From assembly GCF_002127325.2 (NCBI RefSeq), contig NC_035437.2, forward strand, positions 155,603,897 to 155,667,896: a DNA stretch of 64,000 nt, written 5' to 3'. Below, piece by piece: positions 9,241-20,742 of the stretch. A model generated the notes under the pieces. That model made no database searches and was not told the DNA's origin. It saw only the letters and a program-made list of their open reading frames with translations. The DNA comes from Helianthus annuus. Lineage: Eukaryota > Streptophyta > Magnoliopsida > Asterales > Asteraceae. Position 1 is the first letter of the stretch. Each line of letters begins with the position of its first letter. The position numbers and the translations under genes are program-made.

Positions 9241-12072
9241 TGTCACACCCCAACCGATGGCGGAATCATCGGGGCGCGGCACTGAGCGAAACAGATTGTT
9301 CAGAAGTTTCCACAACAACTATCATACAATTCAGTTATATAACACGTCCCATACCGTGTCCCAAATAATAACAAGTTATCACAGAAATCAACTAAACAAT
9401 ATGGGAACTGTTCCGACAACTCAAATTCTTAGTTATTACAAACCGTAAGTAAATATTGTTTTAAGACCTCTAGACGGCTATCCGTAAATCTTACTGGCTA
9501 CAAGTGCCAGTACAAGATCTACAGATAATTATGGCCCTGGAACAGATACGTGGACACTGTCCTAAGGTCACGGGCTCCTAGAAGCTTATTATTGCCTCGC
9601 TTCCCTAGCACGCTAGTAGCTTAAACACCTGTCACATACGTTAAAATAAAAGTCAATACATATAATGTAAAGGTGAGTACACAAGTTTGATATAGCATAT
9701 AGAGTTCGAATAGTTTACGCATAACCAAGCACGTACACAAGGGCAAACGATGCATGTAAACTATCAACATGGGACCATCGATACCAATGACTTCGAGTTG
9801 ACTGTCCGAGACAGCTCGCAATACATGATTACCACCGTAATCCATGCAAGTAATTGTCCTTAGCAACCCCCGTGTGAACGGGTGCTGAGTCCAAACTATA
9901 GTACTACGTTGCTAAAGAAGGTAGATAGCACTCCACGTGTAAACATAATAAACAGCAATCATTTAGACAAGTAATACATGCAAGTAGGTTAGCGTTCCAA
10001 TAGTTTGTGTTGTTTGTGATTTTGATAGATTACGTATGTAACACCCAAAAGTGCTGAAAGCGAAAAGGGATCGAGTATACTCACAGTGGTTGGTTGTGGA
10101 TTGAAGGGAGCACTGAGAATAGGTTAGCCTGAATAGTTCGATAACACAACGATGAGTAACGCGGAAAAAGTAAACAATGTACTTGGATCGAGTAGGCCAT
10201 TCGATCGGACAGCAGTTCGATCGAGTGGGCTGTTCGATTGGTTTGAAAGTCCGTTCGAACATCCATTCGATCGGCCGGCTGGTTCGATCGGCTGGTTCCT
10301 TCAAGTGGATTGTTTCTTCCTTTGATGTGAAGAATGTGTTTGTGTATGATGGTTTGTACTACCTTTCAGGTTGGCCGATCGAACAGATGTTCGATCGGTT
10401 AGCCCAACCGATCGGCTAGCACTCCATTGTTTTCAAATATGTCACTCGATCGGTTGGCATGTTCGATCGGGTGACATTCCAATGTTTCGAAAAGTCTAAG
10501 TGTTTTGAAGTATAGTATCTCATGATTCGAGCAGTAATGATTACAATCGAGTGGCGTAGTCGATCGAACAGTACCTCGTCAATACTACACTTCATGAGTT
10601 TGTGGGACTAAGTGCTAGTCGATCGGTTAGCCTAGTCGATCGGCTGGCATAGTCGTTCGGTTGGGCTGTTCGATCGAACAGCCTAGCCGTTCGGCCAGCT
10701 TCTCGATTCGGTTAACCTATCACTTAACACTTGGTTATTCCCGTTGATTGTTGATGTTTTAGAGATATTTTGACTACGTGTTGAACCACAAAACTGAAGT
10801 CCTCACTTAGCCTACTGACTCGAGCAGGAATCACCCAAACTCGGTCAGAGACGGTTTGGAACCCAAGTTTAACGTTTAACTTGTAATCGGAAATCTCGTG
10901 GTAGAACCCGAATCTTGAACCATGTGTTTGTTTAGATTGATTTGTAAATCGGTTCAAGTCTCGTTTTCACCTTTTTGAGTGTAGAAGAGTTGAAAGATAG
11001 ATGAAAACCCATCTTCCAATCCTTTTCCACCGTGAAATGTTAAGATCTTTGGAAGATTTTAGGTTATTTATATGGAAACCGGTTAGATCTAGCTTATTCA
11101 TGGTTGAATGAAGTCAAGAACATGAAGTTCTTGATGAACACCAAGAACACCATGATGACATCACTCAAGAACACCTAGATCTTGGTGATTTCATGGATGA
11201 AATTCAGATTTTGAAAGATAGAAAGATGGAGAATCGATTAATGAACAAAAACGTACAAGGATTAGAGTGAAATACTTACCGGTTTGAGAGAAATCTGAGA
11301 TTTAGTGAGAAGAAGAGGCTGGTCGGTCAGAGCTTTTCCAAAAGTGGAAAGCTTGACAAGGACAGCCCTATTTATAGGCTTCCAAAAGAGGAAAGGGTCA
11401 GCTGATCGAACAGCATCCCTGATCGAGCAGCTGTCCGATCGAACAGCCTGTTCGATCGGCTAGCCTGTTCGATCAGGTTGCCCTGTTCGATCGGCTAGCC
11501 TGTTCGATCAGGTTGCCCTGTTCGAACGGCTTGCCTAGTTTTGAGTGTTTCGCGACGGTTTCTGATATTTCGAGTTCGATGAATGATGATTTGAGAATGA
11601 TAGAATTCCTAATCAAATTACTTTTAGTCCCAACTACTATATCTAACATACAAGCATCCTTACACCACAATTTGGATTCGATTTCGATTGAGTTTGATTC
11701 ACCTTTGAGTCTTGATTGATTTGATTGATTCACCACACACTTAACATAAAAGTAAACATGCACAAGTAACACATAAGGCACACACACACGTATAAAAAGT
11801 ACTAAAATCCCCACACTAGAGTTTGATGATTGATTTGATTAGCTTGATTATTGATTGACTAGCTTTATTGCGTTGTTACTTCCTATTATTCACAGTCGGT
11901 CGTTGATTCACAGTTCGATTATCGGTCGATTAGTTTGATTATACAACACTTACTCCAAATAATACGAAAATCAAAATGAAACTAAAATGAAATTAATCTT
12001 TATTAATCTTTAATTCCAATAACAGTCAACACTTGACTTTGACTTGACTTTTGGAAAACACGGGGTGTTACA
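9241..12072 (-). repeat. 3' LTR of the Tekay element
   Basis: 2,832 bp, starting TGTCACACCCC and ending GGTGTTACA on the plus strand. It contains two clusters of CGATCG-type palindromic words (about 10180-10700 and 11400-11530). A 45-bp direct duplication lies in the second cluster (near 11450-11530). Short ORFs in it are duplicated exactly in the other LTR and have no recognisable domain. Confidence 0.95.
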
Positions 12073-12088
12073 GTCTCCCCTCCTTTAG
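12073..12088 (-). promoter_or_regulatory. Polypurine tract of the Tekay element
   Basis: On the minus strand AAAGGAGGGGAGAC directly abuts the 3' LTR, which starts TGTAACACCCC. This is the expected plus-strand primer for reverse transcription. Confidence 0.9.
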
Positions 12089-12090
12089 GG

Positions 12091-12107
12091 AATTTCGTCC
12101 CGAAATT
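12091..12107 (-). other. Hairpin immediately upstream of the polypurine tract
   Basis: Minus-strand AATTTCGGGACGAAATT forms a perfect 7-bp stem with a GGA loop. It lies 53 bases after the gag-pol stop and a few bases before the polypurine tract. A compensated version occurs at the same place in the non-coding LTR element (61555-61574), which suggests a conserved structure. Confidence 0.7.
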
Positions 12108-12159
12108 AGGCCGAGAACCGTACATCACCGTGTGATTTTACCAATTTGATGCTTCAGAT

Positions 12160-15100
12160 CTATCTGAACAACTGCGGGTACTTGGCCTTCATGTCACTTT
12201 CGAGTTCCCAAGTGAACTCCGCGCCTCGTTTGCCTTCCCATCGTACTTTTACAATAGGAATGCGAGAGCGTCTGAGTTGCTTGGTCTGTCGGTCCATGAT
12301 TTCGACAGGCTTTTCCACGAAGTGTAGAGTCTCATTGACCTGAAGATCGTCGAGTGGTATTATTGCGTCGTGGTCGGCTACGCATTTTCGAAGGTTTGAA
12401 ATATGGAAAGTCGGGTGGACATTGCTGAGTTCCTCCGGTAATTCGAGTTTGTAGGCAACTTTACCGATCCTTTCCAGAATCTTAAAAGGTCCAACAAATC
12501 GAGGCGCAAGTTTCCCTCTTTTGCCGAATCGGACTACTCCCTTCCAAGGTGATACCTTTAGGAGCACGTAGTCGCCAACCGCAAATTCGCGGGGCCTGCG
12601 TCGTTTATCGGCGTACATCTTTTGTCTATCCCGGGCCTTCACCAAATTTTCCCTTATCTGGTGGATCTTGTCAGTCGTTTCTTGCAGAATCTCGGGCCCA
12701 GTCAATTGTGAATGACCGACCTCGTGCCATACAATAGGCGAGCGACATCTCCTACCATACAAGGCTTCGAAAGGTGCCATTTCGATGCTGGAGTGATAGC
12801 TATTATTGTACGAAAATTCGACTAACGGTAGGTGTTTGCTCCAACTACCACCAAAATCGATAACACACGCACGGAGCATGTCTTCAATAGTACGAATCGT
12901 TCTTTCAGTCTGCCCGTCGGTTTGCGGGTGGAATGCGGTACTCAAATTCAGCGTCGTACCCAGAGCTGCTTGAAAAGTTTCCCACAATCTCGATGTAAAC
13001 CGAGCATCGCGATCCGAAATGATGTCTCGAGGCGTACCATGATTCTTAATGATCTCGTCGGTGTAGATTTGGGCTAGCTTGGCCACCTTATAGTCTTCTC
13101 GTATTGGCAGAAAGTGGGCTGATTTGGTTAGACGGTCGACTATAACCCAAATACTGTCGTGACCTGATGGCGTGGTCGGAAGCTTAGTTATGAAATCCAT
13201 AGCTATGCTTTCCCACTTCCATACGGGTATCGGCGGTTGTTCGAGTAAGCCTGACGGTCTTTGGTGTTCAGCCTTGACTCTTGCACAAGTTAAACAGCTA
13301 CCAACATATAGAGCAATATCCCTTTTCATCCCAGGCCACCAGTACTTGTAGCGAAGGTCCTGGTACATCTTGTCCGCACCGGGATGAATGGAATATCGGG
13401 ATTTGTGGGCTTCGTTCATGATGATCTTTCGCAAATCTGTCCTCCTCGGAACCCAGATTCGGTCCAGATAATAGAATATCCCGTTGGCTTTGCTCACGAG
13501 CTGAGTTCCATCGTGATAGATTCGTTCTTTCTTCAACGTACGCTCGTTAAAGCAAGCGTGTTGTGCTTCGCGGATGAGAGTTTCGAGGTTATACTGAGCC
13601 TGGATGTTTCGAACACCTATCACGTAATTCTTTCTGCTGAGGGCGTCTGCAACTACATTCGCCTTCCCTGGGTGATAACGGATCTCACAGTCGTAATCGT
13701 TGAGAAGTTCTACCCATCGGCGTTGACGCATATTGAGTTCTCTCTGGTTAAAGATATGTTGTAGGCTCTTGTGATCAGTGAAGATCGTACACCTTGTACC
13801 ATACAGATAGTGTCGCCAAATCTTTAAGGCAAAGACAACTGCGCCTAGCTCGAGGTCATGGGTTGTATAATTCTTCTCGTGGATTTTGAGCTGTCGAGAT
13901 GCGTAAGCTATAACCTTGTCCCGTTGCATGAGAACACAGCCAAGTCCAAGGTTTGAAGCATCACAATAGACAATGAAGTCATCGCTTCCGTCCGGCAGTG
14001 TAAGAACTGGTGCATGGCACAGCATGTGTTTGAGGGTTTGGAAAGCAGTTTCCTGCGCGGTTCCCCACACAAAAGGCTTGTCTTTATGAGTAAGGGAGGT
14101 AAGCGGTACAGCAATCTTTGAGAATCCTTCGATGAATCGCCGGTAGTAGCCGGCTAATCCGAGAAAAGAGCGAACTTCTGACGGATTCTTTGGCGTAATC
14201 CATCCCTTGACTGCCTCAATCTTTGCAGGATCAACGTGTATACCTCGACTATTCACAATGTGACCCAGAAATTGAACCTCCTCCAACCAGAACTCACACT
14301 TGGAGAATTTGGCGTAGAGTTGGTTTCCCTGAAGCAACTCGAGAACCAATCGCAGATGCTGCGCATGTTCGGCCCTCGATCTGGAATAGATCAGGACATC
14401 GTCGATAAATACAATGACGAATCGGTCTAAGAACGGTTTACACACGCGATTCATCAGATCCATAAAGACCGCGGGTGCGTTGGTCAATCCAAAAGGCATG
14501 ACAACAAATTCGTAGTGGCCGTATCGGGTTCGAAAAGCGGTTTTGGGTATGTCTTCCTCCTGAATCCGCAACTGATGGTAGCCTGAACGTAGATCAATCT
14601 TGGAGAAACACTGGGCACCTTGTAGTTGGTCAAACAGGTCATCGATTCTTGGTAAGGGGTATCGGTTCTTGATGGTCAGCTTGTTCAATTCCCGGTAATC
14701 GATGCACATTCGGAACGACCCGTCCTTCTTTTTGACGAAAAGGACTGGTGCGCCCCATGGAGAAGTGCTCGGGCGAATGAAGCCTTTTTCAAGTAACTCT
14801 TGGAGTTGGTTTGAGAGTTCTCGCATCTCAGATGGAGCGAGTCGATACGGAGCTTTGGCCACTGGGTTGGCTCCTGGAATAAGGTCGATTCGAAAGTCGA
14901 TATCACGATTTGGAGGTAATCCAGGAAGATCATCAGGGAACACCTGAGGAAATTCTCGGACAACAGGAACATCCTTGACTTCAACTTTCTTTTTCTTGTC
15001 CGTCTCTGCTACAACAATGTTGGCCAAGAAGGCTCGATATTCCTTGCGGAGATATTTGCGAGCTTGAAGACAGGACATGAGCTTGAGGTCTTTTGCAGTA

Positions 15101-16791
15101 GTTTCACCGTACACACATAGAATATCACCACTAGCTAGCACAAAACGAATCATCTTATCGGAACACACAACTTCAGCACGGTTTTCACGAAGAAAGTCCA
15201 TGCCTACTATGACATCGAAACTTCCGAGTTGCATTGGAATGAGATTAATCGGGAATATATGATTGTTGAGCTCGAGAGTACAATCACGGAGCACAGAATT
15301 GACAGCAATGGTTCTTCCGGTAGCGATTTCTACTTCGAAGGGTGTCGAAAGATAAGAGCGCTTACGTCTAAGAAGCTTCTCAAATTCAAATGACACAAAG
15401 CAGTTATCGGCTCCAGTATCAAACAAACATGATGCATATATACCATTCACAAGGAACGTACCATTGACCACGTTGTTATCAGCTTGAGCCTGGCGTGCGT
15501 TGATGTTGAAAGTTCTGGCGTGAGCGGCTTGTTGTTGAGGCTGTTGTTGTTGTTGCTGGGGTTGTTGAGCTTCTTGTTTCACCACCCTGTTCGGGCACCG
15601 ATTTGCGAAGTGGTTAGGGTCACCACATGCAAAGCAGGTCCGAACATTGTTTGCCGGGGCCTGTGCAGCTTGAGGAGCTTGAGGAGCAGGGAGTAGAGCC
15701 TGGTTGACAGCGGCTTGAGCTTGAGCTTGACGGGGACCATAGCGACAACTCGCAGTGAAATGCCCGTAGACGTTACAGTGAGCACAGAATCGGCAGGCCA
15801 CACCCACCGGGTGATGATAAGAACATGTAGCACAGAGTGGGTGGGGGCCGGTGTACGCACGCTTCGCTGGCGGCGCATTGATCACTGGCGCTGAACGCTG
15901 TGGCTGTTGCTGCTGGGCTGGTACAGACTGTAGTGGAGCAGCAGTGGTTGCGGCAGCGCAACTTTTGTTCTTCTTTCTTCTTCTCGAAGACTTGGAGGCT
16001 TGAGTGGTGGTGTTATCGGTTGATGCGGCAGTAACTTGGTGCAGGGGCTTGACTTGCTTATCCCAGAAACCAGCCTTCACCCGCTTGTCATTGATCTCAG
16101 CGGCGAGTAGGTAGGTTTCCTCGATCGTTGCGGGCTTGGAGGCGTGAACAAAATCTGCGACACAATCCGGAAGAGCACGGATGTATTTCTGGATGGTCAT
16201 GTCAGAAGTCTTGACCTGGTCTGGACAGATAATGCTCAGTTGCTTGAAACGGGCAGTGAGACCAGCATTGTCTCCCTCCTTTTGCTTGATACTCCAGAAC
16301 TCATCCTCCAACTTTTGGCGTTCGTGGGGAGGACAGAACTCGTCCATCATGATCGCTTTCAGTTCCTTCCACGTCAGCTCGTATGCAGCGTCGTTCCCGC
16401 GCTTGTTCCTTTCGGCGGTCCACCAGTCCAAGGCTCGCGACTGGAAGACACCGGTAGCATTGAGAGTACGGAGGTGATCTGGGCATCCGCTTTGACGAAG
16501 GGTGACTTCTACCGAGTCAAACCAATGAAACAGAGCCGTTGGACCATCCTCGCCGGTGAACTCTTTTGGCCCACAAGCCTTGAATTGTTTGAAGCTAAAA
16601 GTAGCTTTGTTGGGGTCTTTGGGCGTGAGGGTTCGGGATTCCTCAGATGACTTGCTTGCGTTCTCGAACACATCACTGACGGCTTTTGCCACAGTCTTAG
16701 AGATGATAGCAGCCAGACGTCGATCTCTTTTCTCCTGGCGGGTAAGACGCGAGTGTGATCTAGGTTGTCCAGATGACGACATGGTCTGCAA
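12160..16791 (-). CDS. Tekay gag-pol polyprotein (gag, protease, reverse transcriptase, RNase H, integrase)
   Basis: A single uninterrupted 1,543-aa frame starting at the ATG at 16789-16791. Order: gag capsid region about 60-230; two CCHC zinc knuckles, [14 protein letters not shown] (about 336-349) and [14 protein letters not shown] (about 386-399); aspartic protease with CLFDTGAD (about 455); reverse transcriptase with the FIDDVLIYS catalytic box; RNase H ([21 protein letters not shown]); integrase with an HHCC zinc-binding region ([11 protein letters not shown] through CLTC) and D, D and E in FITKLP, SDRDARF and QTDGQTERT contexts. The C-terminus ([16 protein letters not shown]) resembles the chromodomain-type tail of Tekay elements, which guides integration to heterochromatin. 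The protein makes and integrates the element's cDNA. All catalytic residues I can check are present, so it may be functional. Host silencing cannot be judged from sequence. Confidence 0.95.
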   Translation of the reverse strand: MQTMSSSGQPRSHSRLTRQEKRDRRLAAIISKTVAKAVSDVFENASKSSEESRTLTPKDPNKATFSFKQFKACGPKEFTGEDGPTALFHWFDSVEVTLRQSGCPDHLRTLNATGVFQSRALDWWTAERNKRGNDAAYELTWKELKAIMMDEFCPPHERQKLEDEFWSIKQKEGDNAGLTARFKQLSIICPDQVKTSDMTIQKYIRALPDCVADFVHASKPATIEETYLLAAEINDKRVKAGFWDKQVKPLHQVTAASTDNTTTQASKSSRRRKKNKSCAAATTAAPLQSVPAQQQQPQRSAPVINAPPAKRAYTGPHPLCATCSYHHPVGVACRFCAHCNVYGHFTASCRYGPRQAQAQAAVNQALLPAPQAPQAAQAPANNVRTCFACGDPNHFANRCPNRVVKQEAQQPQQQQQQPQQQAAHARTFNINARQAQADNNVVNGTFLVNGIYASCLFDTGADNCFVSFEFEKLLRRKRSYLSTPFEVEIATGRTIAVNSVLRDCTLELNNHIFPINLIPMQLGSFDVIVGMDFLRENRAEVVCSDKMIRFVLASGDILCVYGETTAKDLKLMSCLQARKYLRKEYRAFLANIVVAETDKKKKVEVKDVPVVREFPQVFPDDLPGLPPNRDIDFRIDLIPGANPVAKAPYRLAPSEMRELSNQLQELLEKGFIRPSTSPWGAPVLFVKKKDGSFRMCIDYRELNKLTIKNRYPLPRIDDLFDQLQGAQCFSKIDLRSGYHQLRIQEEDIPKTAFRTRYGHYEFVVMPFGLTNAPAVFMDLMNRVCKPFLDRFVIVFIDDVLIYSRSRAEHAQHLRLVLELLQGNQLYAKFSKCEFWLEEVQFLGHIVNSRGIHVDPAKIEAVKGWITPKNPSEVRSFLGLAGYYRRFIEGFSKIAVPLTSLTHKDKPFVWGTAQETAFQTLKHMLCHAPVLTLPDGSDDFIVYCDASNLGLGCVLMQRDKVIAYASRQLKIHEKNYTTHDLELGAVVFALKIWRHYLYGTRCTIFTDHKSLQHIFNQRELNMRQRRWVELLNDYDCEIRYHPGKANVVADALSRKNYVIGVRNIQAQYNLETLIREAQHACFNERTLKKERIYHDGTQLVSKANGIFYYLDRIWVPRRTDLRKIIMNEAHKSRYSIHPGADKMYQDLRYKYWWPGMKRDIALYVGSCLTCARVKAEHQRPSGLLEQPPIPVWKWESIAMDFITKLPTTPSGHDSIWVIVDRLTKSAHFLPIREDYKVAKLAQIYTDEIIKNHGTPRDIISDRDARFTSRLWETFQAALGTTLNLSTAFHPQTDGQTERTIRTIEDMLRACVIDFGGSWSKHLPLVEFSYNNSYHSSIEMAPFEALYGRRCRSPIVWHEVGHSQLTGPEILQETTDKIHQIRENLVKARDRQKMYADKRRRPREFAVGDYVLLKVSPWKGVVRFGKRGKLAPRFVGPFKILERIGKVAYKLELPEELSNVHPTFHISNLRKCVADHDAIIPLDDLQVNETLHFVEKPVEIMDRQTKQLRRSRIPIVKVRWEGKRGAEFTWELESDMKAKYPQLFR

Positions 16792-17890
16792 TAGACATCG
16801 TCACAGGCTCAACACAACGAATTCGAGTCTCACACGTTCTTAGATCTCTAAAGCTTAGAATCACGTCGCATCTCTCGTCACGTAACACATATAATCACAT
16901 AAGCACATAATCATAGAGGCACATAAGCACAGAAGCAATTAGGGCACATAAACACAGAAGCAATTAGGGCACATAAGCAACTAAGCAAATAGAGCACTTA
17001 ATTTCCTAAACACGTACGAAATTTTATCACAGAGGCTATTAATGTCACGTAATTCCTCCTAATAGTACGCAGTAGCACACTTAGTTTCCTGACAGCCTCT
17101 AAGTTCTTGAATATAGCGGTCACATACAACACATCGAATAGCATAGTATGGCGTAGCGTAGTACACTGGTTTCGTTTAGATCACATCAACAGGGATTTGA
17201 ATCGAGATAGGATAGCAACAAAGGTCACGCAGATTGATAACAAATGGAGTAACCAACAAATCTTAAAACACGTAAACAGGTAAATCATATAAAATCAATA
17301 AAGCAACACTCAAAATCGGAAAATGGATTGTCTGCGGCTACTAGACTTTGACTAACCATGGCAATTTAACTATTCACAGTTGACTTGTCGTCACTTTCGA
17401 CTCTAGGGGACATGTTTCTGCCTCGATTCTTGGGCATTATGCATGCGCATTCTAGGCCATACTCGTGAGTTCAGGCCGTTGGAGTCCGTCAATTGCCTTG
17501 GCGAGATAAAATAAAGTTGGAATAACTGCCAAGGTTAGGGTTTCACCCCTAGCTTAGCAATTTCTTCCTTGTTTTAAGAAAATCCAGAGGAAAGTTTTCA
17601 TCAAATTACGGGTTTCAGCCCTAATTTGGTATAATTCTCCCCCGTTTGTTGATAGAAATTGTACAAAATAATCGGCAAAAATTTGTAATCTAGGCAGGAA
17701 TTTGCGGGTTTCACTCCTAATCCCGTCCAAATTACAAAATTTGGCTCGGAGTTCGGATGTAATGATAGAATAGAAGGAAACAACATAAGATAAGCACATA
17801 AACTTGGTCTCTTGGTTCCTAACTATAGTCTAGGTCTCTAAGACAGCGATCCGGACTAGATCGTGTCCAACCTAATTCCCTATAGTTATG
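16792..17890 (-). other. 5' untranslated leader of the Tekay element
   Basis: About 1.1 kb between the primer binding site and the gag start. It holds short direct repeats (CACATAAGCACAGAAGCAATTAGGG type, near 16900-16990). No open frame of note is seen. Packaging signals would be expected here but cannot be located by eye. Confidence 0.7.
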
Positions 17891-17902
17891 GCTCTGATAC
17901 CA
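17891..17902 (-). promoter_or_regulatory. Primer binding site of the Tekay element (initiator tRNA-Met)
   Basis: Minus-strand TGGTATCAGAGC lies three bases inside the 5' LTR. It is the classic complement of the 3' end of plant initiator methionine tRNA. Confidence 0.95.
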
Positions 17903-17905
17903 ATC

Positions 17906-20737
17906 TGTCACACCCCAACCGATGGCGGAATCATCGGGGCGCGGCACTGAGCGAAACAGATTGTTCAGAAGTTTCCACAACAACTATCATACAATTCAGT
18001 TATATAACACGTCCCATACCGTGTCCCAAATAATAACAAGTTATCACAGAAATCAACTAAACAATATGGGAACTGTTCCGACAACTCAAATTCTTAGTTA
18101 TTACAAACCGTAAGTAAATATTGTTTTAAGACCTCTAGACGGCTATCCGTAAATCTTACTGGCTACAAGTGCCAGTACAAGATCTACAGATAATTATGGC
18201 CCTGGAACAGATACGTGGACACTGTCCTAAGGTCACGGGCTCCTAGAAGCTTATTATTGCCTCGCTTCCCTAGCACGCTAGTAGCTTAAACACCTGTCAC
18301 ATACGTTAAAATAAAAGTCAATACATATAATGTAAAGGTGAGTACACAAGTTTGATATAGCATATAGAGTTCGAATAGTTTACGCATAACCAAGCACGTA
18401 CACAAGGGCAAACGATGCATGTAAACTATCAACATGGGACCATCGATACCAATGACTTCGAGTTGACTGTCCGAGACAGCTCGCAATACATGATTACCAC
18501 CGTAATCCATGCAAGTAATTGTCCTTAGCAACCCCCGTGTGAACGGGTGCTGAGTCCAAACTATAGTACTACGTTGCTAAAGCAGGTAGATAGCACTCCA
18601 CGTGTAAACATAATAAACAGCAATCATTTAGACAAGTAATACATGCAAGTAGGTTAGCGTTCCAATAGTTTGTGTTGTTTGTGATTTTGATAGATTACGT
18701 ATGTAACACCCAAAAGTGCTGAAAGCGAAAAGGGATCGAGTATACTCACAGTGGTTGGTTGTGGATTGAAGGGAGCACTGAGAATAGGTTAGCCTGAATA
18801 GTTCGATAACACAACGATGAGTAACGCGGAAAAAGTAAACAATGTACTTGGATCGAGTAGGCCATTCGATCGGACAGCAGTTCGATCGAGTGGGCTGTTC
18901 GATTGGTTTGAAAGTCCGTTCGAACATCCATTCGATCGGCCGGCTGGCTCGATCGGCTGGTTCCTTCAAGTGGATTGTTTCTTCCTTTGATGTGAAGAAT
19001 GTGTTTGTGTATGATGGTTTGTACTACCTTTCAGGTTGGCCGATCGAACAGATGTTCGATCGGTTAGCCCAACCGATCGGCTAGCACTCCATTGTTTTCA
19101 AATATGTCACTCGATCGGTTGGCATGTTCGATCGGGTGACATTCCAATGTTTCGAAAAGTCTAAGTGTTTTGAAGTATAGTATCTCATGATTCGAGCAGT
19201 AATGATTACAATCGAGTGGCGTAGTCGATCGAACAGTACCTCGTCAATACTACACTTCATGAGTTTGTGGGACTAAGTGCTAGTCGATCGGTTAGCCTAG
19301 TCGATCGGCTGGCATAGTCGTTCGGTTGGGCTGTTCGATCGAACAGCCTAGCCGTTCGGCCAGCTTCTCGATTCGGTTAACCTATCACTTAACACTTGGT
19401 TATTCCCGTTGATTGTTGATGTTTTAGAGATATTTTGACTACGTGTTGAACCACAAAACTGAAGTCCTCACTTAGCCTACTGACTCGAGCAGGAATCACC
19501 CAAACTCGGTCAGAGACGGTTTGGAACCCAAGTTTAACGTTTAACTTGTAATCGGAAATCTCGTGGTAGAACCCGAATCTTGAACCATGTGTTTGTTTAG
19601 ATTGATTTGTAAATCGGTTCAAGTCTCGTTTTCACCTTTTTGAGTGTAGAAGAGTTGAAAGATAGATGAAAACCCATCTTCCAATCCTTTTCCACCGTGA
19701 AATGTTAAGATCTTTGGAAGATTTTAGGTTATTTATATGGAAACCGGTTAGATCTAGCTTATTCATGGTTGAATGAAGTCAAGAACATGAAGTTCTTGAT
19801 GAACACCAAGAACACCATGATGACATCACTCAAGAACACCTAGATCTTGGTGATTTCATGGATGAAATTCAGATTTTGAAAGATAGAAAGATGGAGAATC
19901 GATTAATGAACAAAAACGTACAAGGATTAGAGTGAAATACTTACCGGTTTGAGAGAAATCTGAGATTTAGTGAGAAGAAGAGGCTGGTCGGTCAGAGCTT
20001 TTCCAAAAGTGGAAAGCTTGACAAGGACAGCCCTATTTATAGGCTTCCAAAAGAGGAAAGGGTCAGCTGATCGAACAGCATCCCTGATCGAGCAGCTGTC
20101 CGATCGAACAGCCTGTTCGATCGGCTAGCCTGTTCGATCAGGTTGCCCTGTTCGATCGGCTAGCCTGTTCGATCAGGTTGCCCTGTTCGAACGGCTTGCC
20201 TAGTTTTGAGTGTTTCGCGACGGTTTCTGATATTTCGAGTTCGATGAATGATGATTTGAGAATGATAGAATTCCTAATCAAATTACTTTTAGTCCCAACT
20301 ACTATATCTAACATACAAGCATCCTTACACCACAATTTGGATTCGATTTCGATTGAGTTTGATTCACCTTTGAGTCTTGATTGATTTGATTGATTCACCA
20401 CACACTTAACATAAAAGTAAACATGCACAAGTAACACATAAGGCACACACACACGTATAAAAAGTACTAAAATCCCCACACTAGAGTTTGATGATTGATT
20501 TGATTAGCTTGATTATTGATTGACTAGCTTTATTGCGTTGTTACTTCCTATTATTCACAGTCGGTCGTTGATTCACAGTTCGATTATCGGTCGATTAGTT
20601 TGATTATACAACACTTACTCCAAATAATACGAAAATCAAAATGAAACTAAAATGAAATTAATCTTTATTAATCTTTAATTCCAATAACAGTCAACACTTG
20701 ACTTTGACTTGACTTTTGGAAAACACGGGGTGTTACA
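17906..20737 (-). repeat. 5' LTR of the Tekay element
   Basis: 2,832 bp, colinear with 9241-12072 and nearly identical. As the 5' LTR it carries the promoter: a minus-strand TATAAATAG box (plus-strand 20033-20042). Two CGATCG-rich clusters are present as in the partner LTR. Confidence 0.95.
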
Positions 20738-20742
20738 GTTTG
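20738..20742. other. Right target-site duplication of the Tekay element
   Basis: GTTTG, matching 9236-9240. The antisense gene of the host Tat element resumes directly after it, in frame. Confidence 0.95.

Larger units (their letters stand above)
9241..20737 (-). mobile_element. Tekay-type (chromovirus) Ty3/gypsy LTR retrotransposon, apparently intact
   Basis: An 11,497-bp element in minus orientation, inserted into the antisense gene of the Tat element with TSD GTTTG. The LTRs are 2,832 bp each (9241-12072 and 17906-20737) and exactly colinear at an offset of 8,665. I found only two substitutions between them (9918 A versus 18583 C; 10283 T versus 18948 C). The primer binding site, polypurine tract and a single 1,543-codon gag-pol frame are all present. 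Very long LTRs and the C-terminal chromodomain-type end of the polyprotein point to the Tekay/Del clade. Near-identical LTRs mean a very recent insertion. Confidence 0.95.

Noticed and set aside
9257..11814. Several short frames present in both Tekay LTRs
   Set aside because: They are duplicated because the LTRs are duplicated. None has a domain, and the CGATCG clusters make them look ordered.
12146..16843. Plus-strand frames opposite the Tekay polyprotein
   Set aside because: Antisense shadows of a real 1,543-codon gene; no independent domains or promoter.
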